NCBI GenBank assembly: GCA_016841425.1
Contig: JAENZE010000011.1
Span: 92,677 to 156,676, forward strand
Source of the DNA: Syntrophomonas sp.
GTDB lineage: Bacteria > Bacillota > Syntrophomonadia > Syntrophomonadales > Syntrophomonadaceae
Direction: 5' to 3'
DNA: 64,000 nt
The stretch's first letter is position 1; the number at the start of each line of letters is the position of its first letter. Positions 17,463 through 25,536 of the stretch are shown in pieces. Under the pieces are notes generated by a model. The model saw nothing but the letters and a program-made list of their open reading frames with translations, had not been told where the DNA came from and made no database searches. The translations under genes and the position numbers were made by a program.

Positions 17463-18017
17463 TTATTTAATTTTATCCAGTACCTGTTCAGCCAGTGCTT
17501 GGGCTGCCTCCAGATCATCAGTTTCATTTCCCAGTCCTACCGTAATAGAGAAATATAAATCATCGCTCTGCAGTACATGCAGGCCAGCCCCTGCTTGCAG
17601 ACCGCTGCCGCCCCAGAATGCCCTGCCGCCCAGCCCGTCAATTTGCTGTACTGTATCTAATAGGGCTATGGAATCATCATATAACCTGGCTGCAGTATAG
17701 CCATTGTTCTGCATGGCATCGGTAAATGCTCCTGTCTGATGCAGAGATAATTGCACAAATCTTACCTGGGTACCTTCTGTAAGCGGGGAATAGAAACACA
17801 CTGTTCCCACCGGGCTTTCACTTATTTCGGGCTCTCCCACTGCTTCACCAAGTATTGCTTCAGCATCTGCTTGAGATACTAGGTCGGCAGGATTTAATAA
17901 TCCGGTATCCTCGATAACCTGGACACCAGCCTGGTCAACGGTATTTTGTCCTCCACAACCATTAGCAATAGCGAAAACCGCCAGCAATACCAGCCAGACA
18001 AACAAATTTTTCTTCAT
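17463..18017 (-). CDS. Hypothetical lipoprotein
   Basis: A 184-residue secreted protein with a lipoprotein signal: KKNLFVWLVLLAVFAIANGC, lipid on Cys21. The mature part contains SQADAEAILGEAVGEP and a repeated Leu/Ala-rich end, similar in layout to the DUF3558-like lipoproteins of Gram-positives, though I cannot confirm the family. GGAGG lies nine bases before ATG 18017. It is convergent with the TraB gene. Confidence 0.7.
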   Translation of the reverse strand: MKKNLFVWLVLLAVFAIANGCGGQNTVDQAGVQVIEDTGLLNPADLVSQADAEAILGEAVGEPEISESPVGTVCFYSPLTEGTQVRFVQLSLHQTGAFTDAMQNNGYTAARLYDDSIALLDTVQQIDGLGGRAFWGGSGLQAGAGLHVLQSDDLYFSITVGLGNETDDLEAAQALAEQVLDKIK

Positions 18018-18125
18018 TTATTAATGCCTCCTGTCCTATTAGTATGAGTATCTAAATATATCCAATATATACTAATTCTTTATATGATCCCATTATCCTC
18101 TCTAAAGATGAAGAGGTTGTACAAT

Positions 18126-18195
18126 AGACAGGGGGACGGTTCTCTGTCTTGAGGTTTATTGCGATTTAGTAGACAGGAGAACCGTCCCCCTGTCT
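18126..18195. repeat. REP-like palindrome of the GGGGACGGTTCT family
   Basis: Two perfect 19-base inverted arms (18126-18144 and 18177-18195) start AGACAGGGGGACGGTTCTC and enclose 32 bases. This is the repeat family that bounds the RAYT remnant at 13655-14104. It lies between the lipoprotein gene and the PC4 gene and could also stop transcription. Confidence 0.8.
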
Positions 18196-18337
18196 TTCGG
18201 CCTGGGACTCATCGGGGAAGAGAATCAAAACGGCTGCCAGGTCTAGGTCTAGAAAATAATAAGAGGGAGAAATCTATTGAAAATAAAAAGTAAAAAATAT
18301 ACAATTGTGTAAAATAAAAGAATGGGAGGAATGCTTG

Positions 18338-18574
18338 ATGGCCGATATTAAATTCGAAATCACCAGAGTTGTAGGTGTATTATCTGAGGGATCAAAAGGA
18401 TGGCAAAAAGAAATCAACCTGGTAAGTTGGAATAACCGCAGCCCTAAAATAGATATTCGTGATTGGGGCCCGGAGCACGAGAAGATAGGAAAGGGCATAA
18501 CACTCAATAAGGCGGAACTAATTAAGCTGAAAGAACTCCTCCAGGATATTGACTTTGATTTGCTGGAAGGATAA
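18338..18574 (+). CDS. PC4/YdbC-family ssDNA-binding protein
   Basis: 78 residues. ADIKFEITRVVGVLSEGSKG, then KEINLVSWN, IDIRDWGP and GKGITLNKAELIKLKELL match the bacterial PC4 (YdbC-like) fold. These proteins bind single-stranded DNA as dimers and resemble the eukaryotic coactivator PC4. The frame is open 11 codons upstream, but the ATG at 18338 has GGGAGG seven to eight bases away. It is convergent with the ABC transporter operon. Confidence 0.85.
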   Translation: MADIKFEITRVVGVLSEGSKGWQKEINLVSWNNRSPKIDIRDWGPEHEKIGKGITLNKAELIKLKELLQDIDFDLLEG

Positions 18575-18627
18575 CAGTTGACTTATAGTATTAACATATA
18601 CGGGCGTACAATATGCAGCAGCCTGGA

Positions 18628-20568
18628 TCAAGCCAGGTTAGCTCCTGTAAACTGGCTGTTATAGAGATCTGCATAGAACCCTTCTTGCGCCAGCAGTTCT
18701 GCGTGAAGACCCTGTTCAATAATGGCACCATGATTCATTACCAATATCAGGTCTGCTTCTCTAATGGTTGAAAGTCTATGGGCGATAACAAAACTCGTTC
18801 TTCCTTTCATCAAAGTGCCCATAGCTTTCTGAATCAGTACTTCAGTTCGAGTATCTACGTTGCTGGTAGCTTCATCCAGTATAAGGATAGCCGGGTTCGC
18901 CAGTATAGCCCGGGCGATGGTAAGAAGCTGTTTCTGTCCCTGGGATATATTAGAGGCTTCTTCATTTAAGATAGTGTCATAGCCTTCGGGCAGAGTCATT
19001 ATGAAATGATGGGCGTGAGCTGCTTGAGCTGCATCAATAATATCCTCTTCGGCTGCTCCTTCTCGGCCATAGGCGATATTATCTCTGATGGTTCCATTGA
19101 AGAGCCAGGTATCCTGCAGCACCATACCAAACATGGTGCGCAGATCGCCTCGTTTCATGTCTCTGATGTCTATTCCATCTACTGTAATGCGGCCCTCCTG
19201 AACTTCATAGAAACGCATGATCAAGTTAACCAGGGTAGTTTTGCCTGCTCCAGTAGGGCCTACGATGGCAACAGTCTGACCTTCTTTAATATCGATGTTC
19301 AGATCGTCGATAAGAGGAACATCCTCTTTGTAGCTGAACCGGACATGTTCAAATTTAACCCGGCCCTGAGGAAAGGGAATCACCTTAGGGTTCTCATGGT
19401 CTGGAACCTCTTCGGTTTCATCCATGATTTCAAAAACCCTCTCCGCGGAAGCGACGGTAGATTGTAATATGTTAGCTATGTTGGCCACCTGAATGATGGG
19501 GTGGGTAAACTGCCTGATATACTGGATAAATGCCTGAATATCACCAATTTGAATAACCTTCTGGGCTACCATAACGCCGCCGATAATACATACTAAAACA
19601 TATCCGATATTATTGACGAAGTTCAAAGCCGGGAAAATAATGCCGGACATAAACTGAGCTTTCCATCCTACCCCGTACAGACGGGAATTGATAGCCTTGA
19701 ACTTCTCTATTGAGTCCTTCTCATGACCGAATACCTTGACAATTTTATGTCCGGAATACATTTCCTCCACATGGCCATTTAGTTCACCCAGACATCTTTG
19801 CTGCTGAACAAAATACCGCTGTGAGTACTTGGTAACGATTCCAGTTATGAGGACACTAACCGGCAGAGACACCAGCGCTATCAGAGTCAAAAGGGGACTG
19901 ATACTCAGCATCATAATTAATATACCGACAATTGAAACGAATGATGTGATCAGTTGAGTCAGGCTCTGCTGCAGGGTATTGGCAATATTGTCCATATCAT
20001 TGGTTACCCGGCTCAGGATTTCGCCATGAGTACGCTGATCAAAATATTTAAGGGGGAGATGATCCAGCTTGGTTTTTACGTCATTGCGCATCCGGTAAAC
20101 GGTTTCCTGGGACACAGTAGACATTACATAGGCCATAATGTAACTGAAAAGAGCACTCAAGAGATAAAGACCAATCAACAGCAACAGAATCCTGCCAATA
20201 TATTCTAAATCGAAGGTCGGGATAGGTTGTTTTCGCAGCTGATTAATATATGTTATCGGCATATTATTCTGTATGGCGGTATTCAACTGTAATAAATAAG
20301 TATATTTAGCCAGAACCCCTTCGCCTAATTTGGTAGTGGCCATCCCCATAATTTTTGGTCCAACGATGGAGAACAGGGTACTGCCGACAGCCAGACAAAA
20401 AACCACTATGAATCGGTACTTCTCCGGACTCAAGTATTGGACTAATCTCTTCAGGGTTCCAGAAAAATCCCGAGCTTTTTCTGCCGGCATCCCTATAGGT
20501 GGACCACCCATAGGTCCCCGGCGGGGTGGTGTCTGAGTTCTTGATTGGTTTTGCTGATTCATATTCAT
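18628..20568 (-). CDS. ABC exporter half-transporter with canonical ATPase
   Basis: 646 residues. A proline/glycine-rich N-terminus is followed by a six-helix ABC exporter domain (~50-370) and an ATPase domain. Walker A is GPTGAGKT (437-444), the signature ISQGQ (541-545), Walker B ILILDE with catalytic Glu566, and the switch His is in IAHRLS. It starts three bases after the preceding gene and pairs with it as a heterodimeric exporter of the BmrCD/LmrCD/TM287-288 kind. The signature Ser-Gly-Gly is altered to Ser-Gln-Gly here. Its substrate is unknown, probably a drug or lipid-like compound. Confidence 0.92.
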   Translation of the reverse strand: MNMNQQNQSRTQTPPRRGPMGGPPIGMPAEKARDFSGTLKRLVQYLSPEKYRFIVVFCLAVGSTLFSIVGPKIMGMATTKLGEGVLAKYTYLLQLNTAIQNNMPITYINQLRKQPIPTFDLEYIGRILLLLIGLYLLSALFSYIMAYVMSTVSQETVYRMRNDVKTKLDHLPLKYFDQRTHGEILSRVTNDMDNIANTLQQSLTQLITSFVSIVGILIMMLSISPLLTLIALVSLPVSVLITGIVTKYSQRYFVQQQRCLGELNGHVEEMYSGHKIVKVFGHEKDSIEKFKAINSRLYGVGWKAQFMSGIIFPALNFVNNIGYVLVCIIGGVMVAQKVIQIGDIQAFIQYIRQFTHPIIQVANIANILQSTVASAERVFEIMDETEEVPDHENPKVIPFPQGRVKFEHVRFSYKEDVPLIDDLNIDIKEGQTVAIVGPTGAGKTTLVNLIMRFYEVQEGRITVDGIDIRDMKRGDLRTMFGMVLQDTWLFNGTIRDNIAYGREGAAEEDIIDAAQAAHAHHFIMTLPEGYDTILNEEASNISQGQKQLLTIARAILANPAILILDEATSNVDTRTEVLIQKAMGTLMKGRTSFVIAHRLSTIREADLILVMNHGAIIEQGLHAELLAQEGFYADLYNSQFTGANLA

Positions 20569-20571
20569 AAT

Positions 20572-22308
20572 CTATGCAATCTCCTCTTGTGATAACTGGG
20601 AGGACACGATCTCATAATATACCTGGCTATTTTCCAGGAGTTCCTTATGTCTGCCGATTCCAGCTATCTGACCTTCATCTAACACGATGATTTGATCAGC
20701 ATCCATGACCGTACTAACTCTCTGGGCCACAATTATCATGGTGGAATTAACGATTTCATCTTTCAGCGCAGCTCGAAGACGAGCGTCAGTTTTAAAATCA
20801 AGGGCGGAAAAGCTATCATCCAGGATATAAATACCAGGTTTTCTGACCAGAGCCCGGGCAATGGAAAGACGCTGCTTCTGTCCTCCGGATAGATTAGTTC
20901 CGCCCTGAGCAACAATTGATCCATAGCCATCTTGCATGGCGTTGATGAACTCGCTGGCCTGGGCAATACCAGCAGCGTGCTCAATCTCATAGTCGGCAGC
21001 ATCAACTTTACCGTAACGAATGTTGTCGGCAATAGTTCCACTGAAAATAACAGGGGTCTGCGGTACAAAACCCATTTTTGCACGAAGTTCCTGCTGGCTC
21101 ATCTCCCGTACATCCAAACCGTCTACCAGAACACTGCCACTGGTAACATCATAAAAACGGGGTATCAGATTGATCAGGGTGGATTTGCCCGAGCCGGTGC
21201 CGCCGATTATAGCGGTCACCTCTCCTGGCCGGGCTTTGAAAGATATATTGCTAATGGCGGGGTTTTCTGCTCCGGGATAGAAAAAGGTCACATCATTGAA
21301 TTCTACATAGCCTCTCTGTTCCGGTGAAGATTTAGCATCTTCGGGATCAACGATGGTCGGTTCCATATCCAGCACTTCATTGATACGAAGAGCCGATGCC
21401 TGAGCCCGGGGCACCATAACAAACATAATCGTAACCATAATAATAGAAAACATTATCTGCATGGCATATTGTACAAACGCCATCATATCTCCGATCTGCA
21501 TGCTGTTTTGCGCAATGCGAAGCCCACCAAACCATATTATGGCAATAGAAGTTAAATTCATGAAAATAATCATAACCGGCTGCATAGAAGCCATGATTTT
21601 ATTGACCCGAATAGATGTATCAGTCAAGTCGCGATTAGCTTGATCGAAACGTATAGTCTCTTTTTTTAGCCGGTTAAAGGCACGTATGACTCTTATCCCG
21701 GTTAAATTTTCCCTCAACACCAGGTTGACCTTATCCAGCTTGATCTGCATGGCTTTAAACAGGGGGACGATAAAAGAGGCCAGACCGCCGATAAAGGCCA
21801 GCATCAGAGGAAGTACTACGACCAGGATCAAGGTCAGGTGCTGATCCCTGGAATAAGCCATGAAGATACCCCCGATGCACATGATCGGAGCATTGACCAT
21901 AAAGCGAAGACCGATTACCAGAAGGGTCTGTACCTGGGTAATGTCGTTGGTAGTTCGGTTAATAAGCGAAGCGGTTCCAATTTTATCGAATTCATGCAGG
22001 GAATAGTTTTCTACCCGGGAGAATACTTTATCCCGGGTATCTCGTCCAAAACTCATCCCGATAATAGATGAGAGATAACTGCCCACAATGGAACATAAGC
22101 TGCTGATAAGGGCTACTACTAACATGTAGTTCCCGAATCTCCAGACATAGCCGGTATCACCCTTCATCATACCGTTGTTAACCACTTCTGACATTAGGGT
22201 AGGAAGATAAAGCTCAGCTAGAGACTGGGCAAAAAGAAATAAAACTACCCAGAACAAACTCCAGGTGTATGGTTTTAAGCCGCTGAATAATTTAATCATA
22301 AATGACAA
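20572..22308 (-). CDS. ABC exporter half-transporter with degenerate ATPase site
   Basis: 578 residues: a six-helix exporter domain (~15-310) and an ATPase domain with Walker A GGTGSGKST (369-377) and signature LSGGQ (473-477). Walker B is IYILDD, so Asp498 replaces the catalytic Glu, and the switch His is Gln (VAQRVST). These two changes are typical of the non-hydrolysing half in heterodimeric ABC exporters, while its own signature motif completes the active site of the partner. It lies 23 bases downstream of the adaptor gene in the MarR-controlled operon. Confidence 0.92.
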   Translation of the reverse strand: MSFMIKLFSGLKPYTWSLFWVVLFLFAQSLAELYLPTLMSEVVNNGMMKGDTGYVWRFGNYMLVVALISSLCSIVGSYLSSIIGMSFGRDTRDKVFSRVENYSLHEFDKIGTASLINRTTNDITQVQTLLVIGLRFMVNAPIMCIGGIFMAYSRDQHLTLILVVVLPLMLAFIGGLASFIVPLFKAMQIKLDKVNLVLRENLTGIRVIRAFNRLKKETIRFDQANRDLTDTSIRVNKIMASMQPVMIIFMNLTSIAIIWFGGLRIAQNSMQIGDMMAFVQYAMQIMFSIIMVTIMFVMVPRAQASALRINEVLDMEPTIVDPEDAKSSPEQRGYVEFNDVTFFYPGAENPAISNISFKARPGEVTAIIGGTGSGKSTLINLIPRFYDVTSGSVLVDGLDVREMSQQELRAKMGFVPQTPVIFSGTIADNIRYGKVDAADYEIEHAAGIAQASEFINAMQDGYGSIVAQGGTNLSGGQKQRLSIARALVRKPGIYILDDSFSALDFKTDARLRAALKDEIVNSTMIIVAQRVSTVMDADQIIVLDEGQIAGIGRHKELLENSQVYYEIVSSQLSQEEIA

Positions 22309-22331
22309 TCTCCATCCAGTGTTAGTAGTCC

Positions 22332-23474
22332 TTATTGAATATCAACCGGGGCTTTATCCACCAGAGCATGGCCGTTGGTAACCGCCACCTGTTCACCTTC
22401 ATCAAGCCCCGCGAGAATTTGGGTACCCTGATCATGGCTGATTCCGGTTGTTACAACTCGTCGGTTAGCAATCTGATCCTTGATGACAAAGACGCAGCTT
22501 TCCCCTTGATCCTGGATGATAGATGATGAGGGAATTATGATTCCTTTAGTTCTGGTATTTATGAAAGCGTGAGCTGATAGACCTGCTATCAGGTTGTTGT
22601 CATTATCAATAGCTATTTCTATAGGGAAAACCTCACCAGTGCTCACGGCTAAAGGACCGATACAGGTAACAGTACCCTTCCAAAAAGTTGCAGGATAACC
22701 GTCAATGGTGATATCCATCTGGTCGCCAGTTTTTAATAGAGCCAGAGTTTCTTGATTAATGGTAGTTTTTAATTTTAGTACAGAATTATCGATGATTGAA
22801 ATAACCGAAACACCTGGGGAGAGTATTTCCCCCACGTCAATATTTCGGGATGCCAGTACCCCGGAAATGGGACTTCTTACGGTTGCGTTCTCCAGCTGGA
22901 TATTTAAGTTTATAAGATTAGCCTGGGCAGCGTCTATGGCAGCCTGCGCTTGTTCCAGGGCAGGGCCAGAGGCATTCTGATACTGCGCTTGAGCAGTATC
23001 CAGGCTGGTCTGGGCATCATCCATCTGGTTTTCAGATACTGCCCCGGCTTCAAATAATATCTTTATCTGCTCATAGTTTCGCTCTGCTTTGCCAAGATTT
23101 ATCTCCGCCAGCCCAGCCTGACTCTCAGCCGCCAGCGCGGCTGCCCGGGCAGATTTGAGGCTGGCCTCGGCCTGTATGAGCTGACCTCTAATAGATTCAC
23201 TATCCAGTCGGATGAGAATATCACCTTCATTAACCATCTGGCCTACCGCATAACCCAGGCTGACCACCTTGCCGGATATTTTACTGGAAACATCAACGGT
23301 TTGACACGGTACCAGAACACCGCTCAATTCCAGGGGTACTTCCAGGTCCTGATAACTGGCCGAAGCCGTTGTTACTGGAACAATTTTATTTTCCTCTGCA
23401 CATCCACAGCAGGCCATAAGCAGTAACAGGATTGAACCGGCCAGAATGATAAGTCCTTTATTTTGCCTATTCAT
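22332..23474 (-). CDS. Efflux periplasmic adaptor (membrane fusion) lipoprotein
   Basis: 380 residues. The signal sequence ends LLLLMACCGC with a lipid-attachment Cys. It has biotinyl-lipoyl halves (SGKVVSLGYAVGQMVNEGDI and SPISGVLASRNIDVGEI), an alpha-helical hairpin rich in Ala/Gln (~90-190), and a beta-barrel. This is the AcrA/MacA-type adaptor. It is encoded between another HlyD-like protein and two ABC halves, so it probably couples the ABC pump to export across the cell envelope. A monoderm would use it as an extracytoplasmic chaperone for the pump. Confidence 0.9.
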   Translation of the reverse strand: MNRQNKGLIILAGSILLLLMACCGCAEENKIVPVTTASASYQDLEVPLELSGVLVPCQTVDVSSKISGKVVSLGYAVGQMVNEGDILIRLDSESIRGQLIQAEASLKSARAAALAAESQAGLAEINLGKAERNYEQIKILFEAGAVSENQMDDAQTSLDTAQAQYQNASGPALEQAQAAIDAAQANLINLNIQLENATVRSPISGVLASRNIDVGEILSPGVSVISIIDNSVLKLKTTINQETLALLKTGDQMDITIDGYPATFWKGTVTCIGPLAVSTGEVFPIEIAIDNDNNLIAGLSAHAFINTRTKGIIIPSSSIIQDQGESCVFVIKDQIANRRVVTTGISHDQGTQILAGLDEGEQVAVTNGHALVDKAPVDIQ

Positions 23475-23491
23475 AAGAAAACCCCATTTCT

Positions 23492-24190
23492 TTATTTGAT
23501 ATGAATTTTAATAACCGCATTCATCCCCGGCATCAGAGTTAGCTGATCAGCATCCATAATACTTATATAAACCGGGATCAGCTGAGTAACCTTGGAGTAC
23601 GTACCGCTGGTATTTAAAGAGGGCAGGGTACTGAAGGCGGAGGTGGTAGCCTGTCCCACACTTTCTACATAACCCTGGAAGTTTTTATTAGAATAGGCAT
23701 CAATTTTAATATCAACCTTTTGTCCTTTTGCAATTTTCAGAATATCTGTTTCTTCAATGTGAGCTTTAATATAAAAATGAGCAGTATCTGCTATGGTGGC
23801 AATCTCCATCCCGGGACTAATCACCTGGCCTTTTATAGCATTTGACTGAACCACTTTACCATCTATAGGAGACTTGATCTCTGATTTGCTTATAATTAAA
23901 TCAGCCGAGTTGGCCATTGCTTGGGAGTTTGTTGATGAACTAGTTATCATGCCGCTGACATCTTGCTTTCCCATAACCTGTCCGCCCTTAACATAGTCAC
24001 CTTCTTTGACATCCCAATTCTTAACTTTCCCGGTGAGTTCTGGCGTGATGGTAACCATGTCGCAGGTAACCTGGGCGTCTTCAGTAGAAAAAAAGTACAT
24101 GCCTTGATAGACATAGTAGGATAATCCGGTTACCCCGGCCAGAAGAACAACTATTCCTAATATCGATAAGATCTTTTTCAACTTTTCCAT
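23492..24190 (-). CDS. Short HlyD/EmrA-like membrane fusion protein
   Basis: About 232 residues. One N-terminal transmembrane helix (LSILGIVVLLAGVTGLSYYV) is followed by lipoyl halves (ITPELTGKVKNWDVKEGDYV and SEIKSPIDGKVVQSNAIKG) separated by only ~35 residues, so the usual coiled-coil hairpin is nearly absent. The C-terminal barrel ends MPGMNAVIKIHIK. AAGGTGG lies eight bases before ATG 24190; the upstream GTG overlaps this site. It is the second gene of the efflux operon, 48 bases after the MarR gene. Confidence 0.88.
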   Translation of the reverse strand: MEKLKKILSILGIVVLLAGVTGLSYYVYQGMYFFSTEDAQVTCDMVTITPELTGKVKNWDVKEGDYVKGGQVMGKQDVSGMITSSSTNSQAMANSADLIISKSEIKSPIDGKVVQSNAIKGQVISPGMEIATIADTAHFYIKAHIEETDILKIAKGQKVDIKIDAYSNKNFQGYVESVGQATTSAFSTLPSLNTSGTYSKVTQLIPVYISIMDADQLTLMPGMNAVIKIHIK

Positions 24191-24238
24191 TCTATTGACC
24201 ACCTTAATAAATTTTAGTGTTTAACATGGCAGGTACTG

Positions 24239-24676
24239 TTAAGTAACACCTTTGAGAATTACTTGTATTCTTTGCAGCAAGTCATCAAGCTCATCAAGTT
24301 GATTTTCCGGCAGTTCGCTTAGTTTTTCTTCGAATTTATGTTTGATATCTGCCTTCAGTTCGGTATAAGTCCTTAAACCTTCTTCGGTAATCTCTATCAG
24401 CACTATACGTCGATCATTCTCATCAGATCTTCTTACTACCCACCCGGACTCTATAAGCTTATAAATCAGAGGGGTAAGCTGCTGCTTGGATATGGCCATT
24501 TTATTAGCCAGTTCGGTCATGGGCAAAGGTCCTTTGAGGGCTAAAAAGGATATGGCATGGAATTGAGCATGGCTTAATTTGAGCCGCGTTATCTGCTCTG
24601 CGGGTCTAAAGTAGTTCTGACGCATATAAGTCAGCAAAAACATAAAATTGTCAACCACTTTTTCTAATTTAGTCAT
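24239..24676 (-). CDS. MarR-family repressor of the ABC efflux operon
   Basis: About 145 residues with MarR features: helix-turn-helix MTELANKMAISKQQLTPLIY and wing RRSDENDRRIVLIEITEEG. It is the first gene of the leftward operon and is probably autoregulatory through the palindrome at 24744-24780. A likely start is ATG 24676, ten bases after an AGGTG; ATG 24697 is upstream but has no ribosome-binding site. It probably senses a compound exported by the ABC pump. Confidence 0.88.
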   Translation of the reverse strand: MTKLEKVVDNFMFLLTYMRQNYFRPAEQITRLKLSHAQFHAISFLALKGPLPMTELANKMAISKQQLTPLIYKLIESGWVVRRSDENDRRIVLIEITEEGLRTYTELKADIKHKFEEKLSELPENQLDELDDLLQRIQVILKGVT

Positions 24677-24743
24677 TTTAAATTTACACCTGCTCATTAA
24701 AAATCATAAATTGCTTAGATAAGTATAAATGTTCAAGACAAAA

Positions 24744-24780
24744 TAGTAAACAACAATTTACTGTTAAGGGTTGTTTACTA
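24744..24780. promoter_or_regulatory. MarR-type palindromic operator
   Basis: TAGTAAACAAC (24744-24754) and GTTGTTTACTA (24770-24780) are a perfect 11-base inverted repeat with a 15-base spacer, located 68-104 bases upstream of the MarR start. The size and position fit autoregulation of the operon. Confidence 0.7.
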
Positions 24781-24929
24781 AAGGAAACATTGGAAATGCT
24801 TCTGGTGATATGCAGTATGGATACTCCACCATTGGTCTCGATATCCGATTGGACCGCCGTATATGGAATTGGGAAACAGGGCTGGAATAGACGCTTGATA
24901 TATTAAGAGCCAGAAGGTTAGCCTGTATG

Positions 24930-24958
24930 TTGACAATCATGGACTATCAATATATAAT
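24930..24958 (+). promoter_or_regulatory. Consensus sigma-A promoter
   Basis: TTGACA (24930-24935), a 17-base spacer, then TATAAT (24953-24958): a full consensus vegetative promoter, predicted to start near 24965. It lies upstream of the hairpin at 24994-25033 and the DUF6323/6179 pair. Confidence 0.85.
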
Positions 24959-24993
24959 ACAAGTACATGGTGCATAAAAAATAAATATAACAC

Positions 24994-25033
24994 ATTACAA
25001 TAACTATGTCAATATAATTATTGTAATTTTTTT
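24994..25033 (+). terminator. Terminator-like hairpin in the leader (possible attenuator)
   Basis: ATTACAATAA (24994-25003) pairs perfectly with TTATTGTAAT (25018-25027), and the hairpin is followed by a run of seven T. It begins only ~30 bases after the expected start of the consensus promoter and 45 bases before the next ATG. Transcripts would end as a ~65-base RNA unless read-through occurs. It is A/T-rich, so its strength is uncertain. It could be an attenuator or a short RNA. Confidence 0.6.
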
Positions 25034-25071
25034 ATTGGGTTATTAGAGTCCTTCACAAGGAGGCTAATGTA

Positions 25072-25536
25072 ATGAACCTGCTGGATATCCAACGTTCTCT
25101 AGGAAAAGAGCTTAACATCAGCGAAATACTTCAAACTAATCTGGAGTCCCAAAAATATGGCTTGATAATAACAGCATCCGAAGCACAGGATATAATCGAG
25201 GCAAGAAACCAGGCCATTCAAAGCCATGGAAGAATCGAACTGGGTACGGGTGTAATAAAAAAGATCATAACCCTGTTCTGCGGATCACCTTACATGAGGG
25301 GTAATGAATATATACAGAATATAAATGAACTGATTGATATATTCTATTATTTCAAAACTGAAACCCAGGATTTAATTGGTGATGATGAACTGCTAACAAT
25401 TATGAAAGAATTTTATGATAGTTCCTGCCAGGGATCTCTTGAGCTCCTGAGGAGCAGGGAATTGGTGCTGTTTGTCAGGGATTTCAGAAGCAGTCTTCTG
25501 AAAAATAACTATGATCAGGAAACGGAGCAGCGGTGA
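25072..25536 (+). CDS. DUF6323-like protein
   Basis: 154 residues, soluble and mostly helical. LIITASEAQDIIEARNQAI, SHGRIELGTGVIKKII and SPYMRGNEY, then FYYFKTETQDLIGDDELL and CQGSLELL resemble the DUF6323 family as I remember it, which is found next to DUF6179. Function is unknown. AAGGAGG lies seven bases before ATG 25072. The stop overlaps the start of the next gene (TGATG), which indicates translational coupling. Confidence 0.72.
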   Translation: MNLLDIQRSLGKELNISEILQTNLESQKYGLIITASEAQDIIEARNQAIQSHGRIELGTGVIKKIITLFCGSPYMRGNEYIQNINELIDIFYYFKTETQDLIGDDELLTIMKEFYDSSCQGSLELLRSRELVLFVRDFRSSLLKNNYDQETEQR

